Origin: Spongospora subterranea f. sp. subterranea
Lineage: Eukaryota; Endomyxa: Phytomyxea; Phytomyxea; Plasmodiophorida
Assembly (NCBI GenBank): GCA_049724395.1
Contig: JAUGWO010000142.1
Coordinates: 1 to 64,000, forward strand
DNA: 64,000 nt
Direction of reading: 5' to 3'
In this document: one piece after another, positions 34,248 through 47,627 of the stretch
Position numbering within the stretch: position 1 is the first letter of the stretch
How the letters are laid out: the number at the start of each line of letters is the position of its first letter
Notes under the pieces: generated by a model
What the model was told of the DNA's origin: nothing
Databases searched by the model: none
Seen by the model: only the letters and a program-made list of their open reading frames with translations
Translations under genes and position numbers: made by a program

Positions 34248-37200
34248 TTATTGAAAAGGAGGTGTACGTGTTTGCGTTTTTTCATGAGGCTGAGTAGGTT
34301 CTTGGATACCGATAGCAGTTTGACAACGCTGGCATATTTCGGCGTCGGAAAGGGGGGCGTATTTCCAGCAGCGCGCACACTTGCCTCCTTTTGCTGAGGC
34401 GATACTCACACTTGCTTTGAGCAAAGAACGACCATCAACATCAACAAATTCATGCGTTTCCTGTAGAAACGGAACCTCACTTGGCGCTCGGTTTGATATA
34501 CTAACTGAGGATACAGACAGGACTTCGGCCAATGCGTCGTTGCCGATCTGGTCAATAAAAGCAGATATTTGGGAATCCTGTATATCGATAACGAGTTTGG
34601 GCCTGTAGCGAATTGCCAATTAGTTTTTGATTTCGGACGGTTTCGAGCATCTTGTTGACGATGTCACGCAGGCGCAGGACTGAGTGCCATTGTTTGGCAA
34701 ATTCGCCGTTGGCTGTCCAGATATCAGGGGCGATTGACCAGCCTTGCGTTAAAATGGATTGAGGGTGATCGCCTTGGTGCAGATTTTTCATTACGGTCAA
34801 CAATTTTTGCTGATATATATCTTCGCCTGTTTGCGGGGCAATAGGGGCGATTGCCATATTAATGACGTTCAACACTTCGTACAAAACAGTTTGGGATGAG
34901 CGCCTGGATTGCGAAGTCTTAGCTTCAGCGTATAAGCGATCTTTGGAAGCATGGGCGTAGAGAGGAGAGAAAAATGCGCCTATAAAACGATTTAATGCAG
35001 CCATGACTTTGTTGTGCTGGAACGAAAGATAAGCTGCGTCAATCTCTGTGCATAGAAGTCCGAGCTCAAACAGCGCATAGCGATCGAACGAATGAAGATC
35101 ATCATACGCAACTCGGTCATCAGGGGAGAAATCTGCCAGGCAGCCGAGCATGAAACGAGCGCAGTTCCGAAGACGTCTTAAGCTGGCCTTGGCGTTATCC
35201 AAACTAGTTGGACCGATTATAACATCTCCGGTGATATCGGAACAGCCCACCCAGACGCGAAGGGTGTCCAGACTGAACTTGCCCTCTGATAATAAATCAC
35301 GTGGATCCACGACATTACCGACTGATTTCGACATTTTTCTGGCTCTCTCATCCAGGACGAAACCGTGAGTGAGAATCTGGCGGAAAGGGGCTTTTCCATC
35401 TCCAGATGCGATCCTAGTCAGTAATGAAGATTGAAACCAGCCGCGATGTTGATCAGATCCTTCTACAACAAGGTCGGATACTGCGCCCCCCATCACCGAC
35501 GACCACGATGTGCCACTGTCAAACCATACATCCAACGTGTCATTTGAGCGTACATAATCGTGAGCATCCGAGCGATATTCCGGCGCCAATAGCTCTGCAA
35601 CCGACATAGTCCACCAACACTTAGAACCATGCTGGGCGAAAAGTCCTCGAATGTGATCAATAGACCTCTCAGTCATCAACGGTTTCCCAGTCTCAACGTG
35701 ATAAAACACTGGGATTGGCAGTCCCCAATATCTTTGTCTGGAGATACACCATTCATCGCGAGACACCACCATAGACCGTAGTCGCTGACCGCCATCGGGA
35801 ATCATGGTGACATCCTGAAGTGCCGACATGGCAGCATCTCTGATGCCACCTTCCAGCTCACAGAACCATTGAGGAGTTGACAGCGTGATTACAGGTTGCT
35901 TCGTTCTCCAATCGTACGGGTAAGAATGTGTATACTGAGTAGAATGAAGAAGGGTTTGTTTGGAGGAAAGAAAGTCCAGAATAGCACGTTGTCCAGCTCC
36001 CAAAACAAATTTTCCAATCAAATCAGGGAACCCCACTTCAGAAGTGAATTTACCTTCCTATGAAACGATTAGTGTGGAAAAGTCATTTTGAACCCCAACG
36101 ACCTTATCGACCGGTGACAATACTGGAAGTCCATGCTGGCGACCCACAATGTGATCTTCTTTGCCATGTCCTGGTGCCGTGTGGACCAAACCAGTTCCGA
36201 CGTCGTCAGACACAAAGGGGCTGGTCACAAGAGGAACACTACATTGATTTTGAAGAGGATGCTGACACCGGTAAGATGACAGTTGTGAAGTCGATATTTG
36301 ACCGAGCACGGTCAACGGCTCAGGACCGAGAATTTCCTGCAAACTCTCAATGCGGCAAGATCCAACGATGAATTTTCCTTTCCCGTTCATGACAACTGAA
36401 TATGTTGCCTTTGGATCAAACGCTACTGCTGCATTGGCGGCTAAAGTCCATGGTGTCGTCGTCCAAATGAGAGCGGAAGCTCCACCGAGAAGTGGATCTT
36501 CAGCTTCAAGCTTTTTTATCAGAGGAAATGCGACGTAAGCTGCCGTGCTCACGTGATCGGATCGATACTCTAGCTCGGCTTCAGCGAGGGCAGTCAATGA
36601 TGAAGGACTCCAATATACAGGTTTCCGTTCACGACGCAGCAACCCCCTTGCTGCGATTTTTGAGAATATTGCAAGCTGAGCGGCTTCATATTCTTTCGAC
36701 ATGGTTGTATAATGATTGTCGTAATCTGCAATTAACGACCAAGATTTCATCTCCTTTTTATGCTGAGAAATGACATTGCTTGCTAAGTCTTCGGACGCTT
36801 TTCGAATCCAAGTAGGATCTGTACAGTCAGCGACCTGCTTGACTTTACACTCGATCGGCAATCCATGACAATCTACAAGAAAAATTAGGCAACCATCCCA
36901 GCTCGGTTAAAACATATTCCTTACCCCATCCAGGGCGATAATCGACCCTATGTCCTGACATTATCTTTTGGCGGATGATTATGTCTTTGATAGTTTTGTT
37001 GAGGAAATGTCCCATGTGTAGATCACCATTCTGTGCAAAATATCACTCGATATGTGGCTAGTAACGCGTGATCTCTGAATTACGGCAAATGGAGGTCCAT
37101 CGTGAAGGGTGAATAGCGGGAGATGTTGTCGACCCTTCTGCCATTGATAAACCTCGCTCCATAGAGCGGGATCTTGCGTTAAGCGTTCCGGCAGATCCCC

Positions 37201-37299
37201 ATTCGGCAGCTGCAGCGTGTGTTTGAACGAAGCGACGGTCGTGGATATCAGACGCGTTCGGTGTGATAGCGAACGACGATTAGACAAAAACATGAACAT
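34248..37299 (-). CDS. IARS2: Isoleucyl-tRNA synthetase, mitochondrial/bacterial type
   Basis: Charges tRNA-Ile in the mitochondrion. Exons on minus are 37299-37084, 37030-36925, 36872-36103 and from 36057 down, with introns of 53, 52 and 45 bp. The N-terminus ([19 protein letters not shown]) is Arg/Ser rich and lacks acids, as in a mitochondrial presequence. [19 protein letters not shown] holds the HIGH motif (HMGH). [19 protein letters not shown] (editing domain entry), [32 protein letters not shown] and the KMSKS motif (RKMSKSVGN) follow. The C-terminal zinc finger CARCWKY..CQRC is the bacterial/organelle type. Near 34599-34601 one extra base in a CCC run interrupts LIGNSLQA / KLVIDIQD; both flanks are conserved, so a sequence error is likely. 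Confidence 0.93.
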
Positions 37300-37864
37300 G
37301 ACCAGACACAGAGTAACGCAGGAGCAGCAGTGATGCTGTTACGACATGGTCATGAGCGCGGGACTGTTCACCACTATAGGTTGTCCACTGAACTGACTGA
37401 GCACGAGTCGGATGAAGGGGAGTTTTTGGGACGCTCATCTGCGGACTGACCTGGGAGAGTCATGGCGTGACCCCCATTCAAACGGCTTCCTGGAAAATCT
37501 TCCCAAATCCGCCATTATCGCGATTTTTTTTTTGTTCACCTGACCAACCCAACATGCCATTCGCTATTTGCAGGTCGACAATACACCTATGTAAAACAAT
37601 ATATATGATGTAGTTTGTGACATCAAACAGTATTTTTGCCTAGAAAATAAACCTGCATATTTGTTCGAACAATATATGCTTTCGAAATTGGAGTCAATAC
37701 CCTGTACGTGAATATTCCGAAGGTCATTCAAAATTTGAGGAGAATGAACATAATATCTTGACCTGAAACGATGGTGAGCGACTTGATCACGGATACGATA
37801 GAGCGTTATTATCCAGACAGTCAGACCAGACGTTATTAATCTGAACCACTGCGGCAAATAGATA
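37300..37864. other. Divergent intergenic stretch between IleRS and CTF4
   Basis: No gene is recognised. The stretch carries the two divergent upstream regions and an A/T-rich run (TTTTTTTTTG near 37527). The open frame at 37564-37857 minus is unrecognised. Confidence 0.35.
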
Positions 37865-40800
37865 ATGGAGAGGTCAGAGGTGCTGGCATATGGTGGCGGG
37901 CATGGAGCGATGGTCTACCATCCTGATGGAAAGTACGACGCCACAGGCACAATCTACCTCAGCGGCTCCCTCACCATCTTGCCCTTGCTAGATCGCTTTG
38001 CGTCGGCGGGTCCGACGCGTGCATCAAGGTGTTTGACGCAAACGACCTCACGACAACAGTGACGATGGACGATAATAGTGATGCCGTAACTGCCATGGCG
38101 TTCAACTTCGATGTATTAGAAATGTTATCAAATTCTGCCGGCGAGCTGAACACCTATAGGGAACTCGATTGTCCTGCGCCGCTGAACATGCTGCCAATAT
38201 GTACATTTTTACCGGATCGAAAACGGCACCAAATTTTGAAGGAGCGATTACCCGCTTAACAGGCCAAATTCGGTCCATTGCTGTAAATGCCTCTGATGAT
38301 CTGGTTGCAGTTTCGGGAGAGTACGTTCAACTTTTCAGACATTCGGTCCTCGCCTTAGCAATCCATTTTATTGCGCCTTTGAATTTTTCACCTTTCAAGG
38401 CACGGCAACTTTCGCCAAAATATTATCCGTTTTCGGAATCTGATCTCTTTCAATGGTTTGAGTTTAACTTCAATTGTTTAGTGAAGTCGAAATCAAGCTA
38501 ATCAATATGGCAAATCGCTCTGACATCAAGGTCCTGGTCGGCCATTCCTGCGCCGTTAAATGTGTTGCATTCAATGGTCAAGGCACCCACTTGGCCTCAG
38601 CTGGGATTGATGGACGTATGATTATCTGGAATATCGCGGACGGTGCTACCGAGAAGCAGTTCGAAACTAGCGCCATGGCAAAGACAGCGCTGGAGTCATC
38701 CGATATGATGGGTCTTCATTGGAGCAACTCTTTACTGGCTGCCCCTTTCAGGATGGATGTAGCAACATTTTGCAGAAAATCCGAAGCAAAATGGTCGCAA
38801 AGTTGCATCTTAACGGGGGGGCATACAGATAAGGTGTTTTACGGCTTGTATTTTCGAATCTATCTTTGCTGAGTCCGTTCCCAAGGTGTCCATTGTTCGA
38901 TGGTCGCAGAATGGACTATATTTGGCATCTGCTTCTGCAGATCTTACCATAGTTGTTTGGGATTATAAAACAAAAGCAATAGTGGCAACAAGAAAGATAG
39001 AGCACTCTTGTATTGTAAGAGAAAATGTGTTATATATGCGGTGGTATATTCAAATGTCTCTATTTAGGGGCTTGAATGGAGTCCAACCGATAACGTCATC
39101 GCTTATCTAACTGTAATTGGTGTGCTGACTCGATGGTGCGAGCCTGTCCCTAGAGATTTACCGCATCCGTCGAGCTCAGTGGAAGAAATCGCTGCTGACA
39201 AGGAAGGTGCTGAAGAAGGAAGCGACGACGAATCGGGCGCGTCGGTTTGGTTTTTTAAATATCGATTCTGACGGATGATTAATGCTGTTTTAGCGACGAT
39301 GTTGGCAGCGACGAGGGTGATAAAAAACCCACAGACCCCGACCGGCGTAAGCGCCGCCGCCTTGTGAGGGATGAGTCGGATTTGGAAAGCGAAGAAGACA
39401 TCATCAGTAAAGATGCAATTTCCAGCCACCCTCTCTCTAGGTTCCAGTTGAAGCCGCAGTCACCTTTTCAACCGGGTTCCACTTTCGGTACGGTTTCAGG
39501 TGTTTTGATTCTTCTAGCGCTTAACTCGAAAGTAGATCACGGGGAGGCGTTTTTGATGGCTTGGACGTTATTTGGCTCAATCGAATCAACCTACGTAGAT
39601 CAGGCTCTCCGACGCATTCAAATCAACTTCGCTGACATTGATTCCCGGCCTCGTATTCGTCTAACCGACCGTCTTGGGTTCACCAAAGCTTGTCTTGGCA
39701 CGCACTCGGTAGAAACTCTTACCGCTTTCCCTCATCGCTGACTCTTGTTCAGGCCCTGTTCTCCAGCCCTGCTAAAGAATCTATTCCCGCCACAATATTT
39801 TATAAAGCGTTCGACAGCTGGGCTGCAAATAGCGACTGGAGGTATTCTGATGCACTCAGCAAATACAGTGTTCTGACCTAGGCCTAGTATGAGTGTCCCA
39901 GATGGGGAAGACGTTGCCTGCATTGGGTTGATTGGAAGAACTGCTGCCATTGTAACCAACCTTCAAATTTTGAGAATTGTCAGCTTCTCTGGGGTGCACA
40001 AAACGATATTATGTGTGGACGGTCCTGTCGTGGCCATGACTGGTTCGTCCTCCCTGCTCGCCACTATCATAGATAATGGTTGTGGTTTGAGTTACGTCGT
40101 ATATGACACGAGCAATGAGGTAGATTGGCCCGAATTGATTTTTTGGTGTATTGTGACCCAGTTCTGATCAGAGTATCCGCCGTGTCAGTGGCGGTCGATG
40201 CCCGATAACTTTGGGCTCCACTTTGCGCTGGTTGTGCTATTCAGAAAACGTTCGTTTTTTGTTCTATCCATATAGTGCGCTAATACATTCCAGGGTATCC
40301 TCGTTACGATGGATTCAGCGTTAATGTTTCGCGGGTTGTTCCCACAGCGAGGTCAGTACGAGTGGATTCCGATTACAAATGGTCGTCAACACACGTCCAC
40401 ACCGCGATCCACTCTATGGCCAGTCGGGGCATCAGCTACAGATATTTTGGCTGCCGTTCTGAAGGTTAATTGTATCTGCGATTTTCTAGCATTTTCTTTT
40501 ATCTTGCTGTAGAACGGTCAGACTCAGCCGAATCCGAGCTCACGACCCATCCTGAACGGCATACCTTTTACCCTGCCTTTACTGATTGGGGACACTCATT
40601 CTGTCTCTCTAGAGCAGAAGAATTTATTGAATGGTCTGATGATCACAACGTGTAAAGATAAGGCGGCACGTGGGTCGAATCGTGACAAAGCGGCTGCCAA
40701 GGCCGCAATGAGTAAGGCGATGGTACAACAAGACGTGGCTGTCATCGAGCTGATCCAAGTCGGTATTTTTCTCTTGAAAACCCACTGAATTGACGATATG

Positions 40801-41466
40801 CATCAGGCCGCTTGTCAAAACGATATTCCAACTAGGGCCCTGGATTTAGCATCTTCGTTGCAAATGAAAAAGTCGCTCGATGCCGCTATCAAAGTTGTTG
40901 CTTCCATGAATCAACCGAGCCTAGTTGAGCGAATGACTTTACTTGCTAGTGTGAAGTTTCCGGAACAGAAACCCTCTTCTCCATCTGCTGAGCCCATCCG
41001 AGTATGTTCGCCTGATTCGTTCAGTCGGCAACGCTGACTGCCGTTCTTCAGAAAGTTGCCACACCGCCTAATATCCCCGCAACGCCTGCCATCAAGATCG
41101 ACTTTTCACCGTCCCCGGCTACCAGACCAATTTCTGAGAAAGCGCAGATCCATCCCATTGCGTTAGGAGGAAAAGGTTGGTCTTTAAGTATCATATGTTT
41201 TGGCGCAGGTTGATCATGCCGTAGGTACAACAATGGGGCTATCCCAAAAAGCGCAACGCCCTTCAACCCAATTGGTTGGATTTTCGTCTCAACTCGATTT
41301 GAAAAGAACAGGGTCCCATGATGCTAAAATGTCATCCTGTAAGCTCATCGGTATTACCGATAATGATGGGTCGAGCTCTAATACTGAATATTTAGTCTCA
41401 AACTTGATCGGCAAGAGTTCAAAATCTTCCTCGGATAGATCGTTGTTTTCACCTGCTCATAAATAA
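37865..41466 (+). CDS. WDHD1: Replisome adaptor Ctf4/WDHD1 (AND-1)
   Basis: Hub protein linking the CMG helicase to polymerase alpha at replication forks. Many exons run from 37865. The first join (GKSLCVGGSDACIKVFDAND) uses an intron of about 60 bp. WD40 repeats follow: GHSCAVKCVAFNGQGTHLASAGIDGRMIIWNI and VRWSQNGLYLASASADLTIVVWDY. An acidic linker (EEGSDDESGA, ESDLESEEDI) leads to SPFQPGSTF and the SepB-type domain (INFADIDSRPRIRLTDRLGFTKACL, TIFYKAFDSWAANSDW, PDGEDVACIGL). The C-terminal helical bundle has RALDLASSLQMKKSLDAAIKV and PSLVERM. It ends in a Ser-rich tail. I see no HMG box as in animals. Not every splice junction was resolved, and the exon ends at 39.0-39.3 kb are uncertain. 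Confidence 0.85.
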
Positions 41467-41570
41467 TTAACGTTTTTCGTCACCCATTTTCGTGGCCTTG
41501 TAAGAGTCCCTCCCCACCTGTAGAACGGCGGAACGGAGAACGTTACGGACAATATATCAAACCAAAAACG

Positions 41571-42485
41571 ATGTCGAACGACAGCGATGATTCGACCGTC
41601 CCTTCAATGGTTGCGGTGTTAACCAAATCGGTTTCGTCGCTGCAGACAACGGTCGGATCGACCTGCTCGAATCTCCTGAGCAGCTTGCAATCGAATATTG
41701 AGATGATGAATGCAATGAACTCCATTATGGAGTTATACACGCAACGATCGCTTCGGGTGCAATCATCGCTAAGTTCACCAGCAAGAATGGAAATTCGAAT
41801 GACAAATACCAGCGCCATTCGCATAAAATGCTGTTCTAATATGATAACATTATCAAGGGTTTCCGATAATCAACCCGTTCAGTTTGCCATTGAAGTCGAG
41901 GATCGGTCATCTATCGCGTTTGCCAATTTATCTGAAACCTCTTGGCAAATTAATGACTTTGAATTGGATCCTGACCAGGTTTTATATGGATATGTTCGTT
42001 TTGCCGAGCTTCCTTCCGCTTGTCAATACAACGCTAAGATAAACATCAATATTTTGAGCCCCGGAACAGGTGCGAATCGCAGAAATTAATGTTGAATGCT
42101 GCCCTTACTGACATAATCTATCAATTTAGGCAACCTGCTACCGATTGAGCACGCCTTTGGGGTTCATATCATCCATCAATGCAAGCTTCGTTATGATATG
42201 GACCCACCCTCTTCTCGATGTCCAACCGATGGCGTGAAGGGTCGTGTTGATGCTCGTACAATTCGCTCATTGTTTCTGGTTCCAGATACAGTGGGTATCG
42301 CTTCTCGATCAGCTTTCATGCTACATATTCCTGGAAATCCAACCGAAATGGTCATTTATGTGGCCGGTATCTGCCCTGAGGGGTCTAATGTCGATGTCGT
42401 ATGTGGCCCAACGAACTTGACGGTATCTCCCGATCAGATTCTCCAAGAGTTATCAAGGTTGAGTTCCGCGGCAAAAACTAAATAG
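41571..42485 (+). CDS. Conserved-looking hypothetical protein with N-terminal coiled coil
   Basis: Two exons (41571-42069, 42130-42485; intron 60 bp) join in frame to 284 residues. Residues 10-60 look helical and coiled (VAVLTKSVSSLQTTVG...LLSSLQSNIEMMNAMNSIM). The rest alternates beta-like segments (IRIKCCSNMITLSRV, QFAIEVEDRSSIAFANLSETSW, VLYGYVRFAEL), then HAFGVHIIHQCKLRYDM and a C-terminal VVCGPTNLTVSPDQILQELSRL. I do not recognise the family. An adaptor or complex subunit would fit the shape, but that is only inference. Its stop is 10 bp from the stop of ATE1 on the other strand. Confidence 0.6.
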
Positions 42486-42495
42486 TGGGTTTGCT

Positions 42496-44277
<1,782 letters not shown>

Positions 44278-45499
44278 TCCTAAATACCAATACGGCGCTG
44301 AAACCGGGCCCGATAGTATCTCCTGCGAACGCAAATGATCAATGAGAATCAATGCGTCAGCCGGTCGGATACGGTTTAATTATGGCTGCGCCACTCTAAT
44401 CTGAGTGGTAAATAACTGGTAACACATGACATGCGGTTCCGGCAGGTTCAGTGACCTGACGTGACTTTTTTTGTCGATATGTGGTTGAATTCGGGTTTGG
44501 AATGGTCTTGTTTACGTGAAAGTGGTCGTAACTGCGATCCGCTGCGATTGTAAAACTGTTGGAGCCGCTGCGATTGTAAAACTGCTGATGTATCTCCTCT
44601 AGGAATTGTTTCCTCTCGTATGTTGTACAGACTGAATAGTCGATATACCTTGTTGACTATCGGGATCGGGTGTTTAGTCGATGGCAAAATAGGAGCTGTT
44701 GACGGGAAGCGTCGTTGCATTTTGTTCAGATAAACACGTCGTCAACACTTTCCCTTTGAGTCGGGGAAACACGAGCTGGAGTATAAGCTGATACGGTCAT
44801 AATTGAAAGGTCATTCCGAACTCGTCGCCAGGCACCTTGCAAATGTGCTTCGACGTCCCGTATTCGGCCAATGGGACCCACAAGACGGATCCAGAAAATC
44901 GGGTGGTTATATTGGCCGGTAACGACTGAAAATTTTTCGTCTGCGCTTCAACGTAACCGCATAAGGTTATCGTTGAACATCTGGAGTATATAACGAACAT
45001 TTCCAGCAGGCAACTATCCTAAACTATTATTCGAATCAAGCCGATAAGTTTATTGCAAATTCAAAGAATAGGCAAATTATATTTCTCGAACCTGGAAATG
45101 GCTCCAAGGCCGCTAACTCATGAGCATGGCGACATCTAGTTCGACAAATTGCCCCACATTGATCAACTGTTTGGCTTCTGGGCTGCTCATTTTTTCTGTT
45201 GGCATTATTCAATTTCAGCATGCTCGGCTTGTGACAGCGTAGATGTTGTGGCGGCACATCGAACGTTTCAAGAAGGTGCAGAAGATCCCAGATGGTCAAA
45301 ACTGTGTTCTAAAGTATTACATGGGTTCACAATTGTTTGAGGCCTGCTGCAATTTTCTGGGCTTCACATTGTGCAGCGTTGATGGCCTCGCGAAAGGTTT
45401 TGATTGTCGTCGACGCCGAATGTTGCCAAAGCTAAATGTTATCAACTCTAGCTACTACTAAGTCGACGGAACTCGTGATTACAAGATGATTATACAATA
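44278..45499. other. Unassigned stretch, possible small minus-strand gene
   Basis: No family is recognised. A short tandem repeat (GCTGCGATTGTAAAACTG twice, 44541-44583) lies in the open frame 44448-44720 minus. Minus-strand fragments that look coding are TIKTFREAINAAQCEAQKIA (about 45350-45410), MSSPEAKQLINVGQFVELDV (about 45120-45180) and FSGSVLWVPLAEYGTSKHIC (about 44840-44900). They may be exons of one small gene, but I could not join them convincingly. Confidence 0.35.
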
Positions 45500-46731
45500 T
45501 TATATTGATGAAAACAACTGGTCTTCATTGGATTTGAGGGACAACTTTTTCACAATTTCGTAACAGGCGAACGTCAAGGCACTGCCAGGGACGGCCATGA
45601 CTAGTCGCGGTCCGATGCCTTTTGCCATTCCTGAAAAACCTGTATGGTTTGTGAGCTATACAAAACAAAAATTAAGAAACTTTTTGCACCTTCTTCATGA
45701 ATCACTCGAAAAGCTGTACTCCAGAATCCAATATTCTTCTTGTCAAGATCAGCTGTCTGTATTCGAACTTTAGCGACCTCAAGTGGATTAGAGACAAGGA
45801 CGCTGGCCGCACCAGCCATTGCACCGGCTATCAAATATGTACTAACTGGAGGAGGCTGATGACGATCCTTATGAAGAAAGTCTTTCGCTCCTTCGTATGT
45901 ACAGAAATATGCGGCAGACGCTATGTCACATCAGCACTTCGAAACAAAATGCAAAATCCGAAACGAACCTGGTCCATGAGAAATGATACTACCGCCGAGC
46001 CCCCTGTACAGCCCTGAAAAGCCATTCGCCCTCCATAGGTCAGCAAATACTTGTCTGGCAGTTGGTACAGGCACGGTGGCCTCAATGCAACCAGGTCTAT
46101 AATCAAGTTGCGTCGTAGACACCATGAGCCTGACGGAAATCACTTCGCCGGGAGTATGCGTGATCAGGCTCAAGATATCAGCTGAAAACCCGGCAGCGAA
46201 ACCAATCGCTGCTTTGGAACCAAGCCAGGAGTGACGCTCCGTTCCTTGCTTGTCAAAATCTAGCATGATTTGTTTGAGGTACTCATATACCCCAAAGTAT
46301 ATAAGTTGTCCAGGAACGTTCCCAATCGTGCTTGGAATCAAGCCTCGAAATAGCCCCTAGCAAGAATTTAGATCTTTAAGCAGCAGCAACAAAATATTGA
46401 AACCTTCACCTGAATTCCTTCTCGTCTAACGATCAATTTTGCGTTGGTTATCGCATTCAGAGGCATCTTGTTGCCTGAATAATGCTGTTGCCTAGCTTTC
46501 AGTAGCTCTAGAGGGTGCAGCACAGAATCATGCAGCAACACGAACGCCTAAGCCGAAGACACCCAAATCAGTAGTGATGACCATCAAAGCATGAATCAAC
46601 CAACCGACCGTGTTGAAAAATAAATAACGGCCGATGTCCATATGTTCCCAGCAAACGTCATCGACATTACCATTGTTAGCTACCGGAATTTGTATGCAAG
46701 GCAAAGAGGGATCAATATCTACTTCCATCAC
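45500..46731 (-). CDS. Mitochondrial carrier family protein (SLC25)
   Basis: Inner-membrane solute carrier. Exon blocks in order on minus: MEVDIDPSLPCIQIPV...WEHMDIGRYLFFNTVGWLIHAL; HPLELLKARQQHYSG (first PxD/ExxK-type signature); GLFRGLIPSTIGNVPGQLIYFGVYEYLKQIM; KAAIGFAAGFSADILSLITHTPGEVISVRLM (second repeat); GLYRGLGGSIISHGPGS; YEGAKDFLHKD; AGAMAGAASVLVSNPLEVAKVRIQ (third repeat) ; then GMAKGIGPRLVMAVPGSALTFACYEIVKK to the stop at 45500. Three ~100-residue repeats of two helices define the fold. The first helix pair most resembles SLC25A44-type carriers, but the substrate cannot be assigned. Several ~50-bp introns are present; Met at 46728 is an equally good start. Confidence 0.82.
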
Positions 46732-47101
46732 AGGAGATGGTTATCCAGTCGTCGAAACCTTTTGCAGCTGGCGTTGATCCCGTACTGGGTGCCACAAATT
46801 CCTGTCCAGTTAAATAATTTCAGCAGATCGTAATGGGGTGTGTAGTCAGTTCGGAGTCATTCCATGCGTACAGTAGACGACACCGAATATTGCGCAATGT
46901 AAAATTAACCGACCGGACTTACAGGAAAATACAGAAACGTGACAATTTCGAATAAAAAGAAGGTAGTTTTGGTCTTGCGCTATGAGCTTAACCGTTGGTC
47001 AAAGGTTTGTGTGGAAAGTGTTCATGCTAATCCGTCGTGGGTAAAAAATAATCGCCAGACCTCTCGAAACAGTTTGTCAAGTATGTATTGCTCTGCATTA
47101 T
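46732..47101. other. Intergenic, no gene seen
   Basis: Upstream of the carrier gene. Only shadow frames are seen. Confidence 0.35.
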
Positions 47102-47458
47102 GTGCGGTGGCCTTTCAAACGCTGGGGCGCCGAACGCCGTTGGAGTTACACCCTTTTATTCAACTCAAAAAATTGGCAACCTTTGAATGGCGTAGAAAAA
47201 ATTGTTTGCTACCGGAAGCACATGGCAATTTGTCGGCTTCTGACACACTCTCTGACCGATCCCTACAAAAAAGGTCTTGGATATGGTGATCTGTGGCACC
47301 CAGATACGAGATCAACGCCAGCTTGTGCAAAACATTTTGCGATCACAACATGCGACATGAACGGATTATCGCAGAGTGGATCACTTCTCAAGGTTGTACC
47401 AGTGCTGCATAACTTGCTCGGATATATAAAACACGTGAGTAAAAAGAATCAGACCTAG
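47102..47458 (+). CDS. Hypothetical protein, doubtful
   Basis: Open frame of 118 codons with WPFKRWGAERRWSYTLLF, NSKNWQPLNGVEKIVCY and GYGDLWHPDT. Many aromatic residues give it a protein-like look, but I recognise no family, and another overlapping frame (46939-47289) is also open. It sits just upstream of the EST1-NYN gene in the same direction. It could be an exon of an unrecognised gene or chance. Confidence 0.25.
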   Translation: MRWPFKRWGAERRWSYTLLFNSKNWQPLNGVEKIVCYRKHMAICRLLTHSLTDPYKKGLGYGDLWHPDTRSTPACAKHFAITTCDMNGLSQSGSLLKVVPVLHNLLGYIKHVSKKNQT

Positions 47459-47627
47459 AATCAGTGGCAAACCCAAGCGTGATACACATTGACAGCCTTC
47501 GTACTGTACAGTAATCTGTTTTATCGGGAATCCCCTGATTTCGGGGTCGGTTGGTGTAAAAAAAGTGCGTCGAGTGATTAACGATCCGCGCGGCTGATCA
47601 GCATTGTTACTTTAGACCTATGGGTCT

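Noticed and set aside
34552-36036. IleRS frame as a separate second synthetase gene
   Set aside because: It continues directly from the upstream exon through a 45-bp intron ([16 protein letters not shown]) and completes one synthetase.
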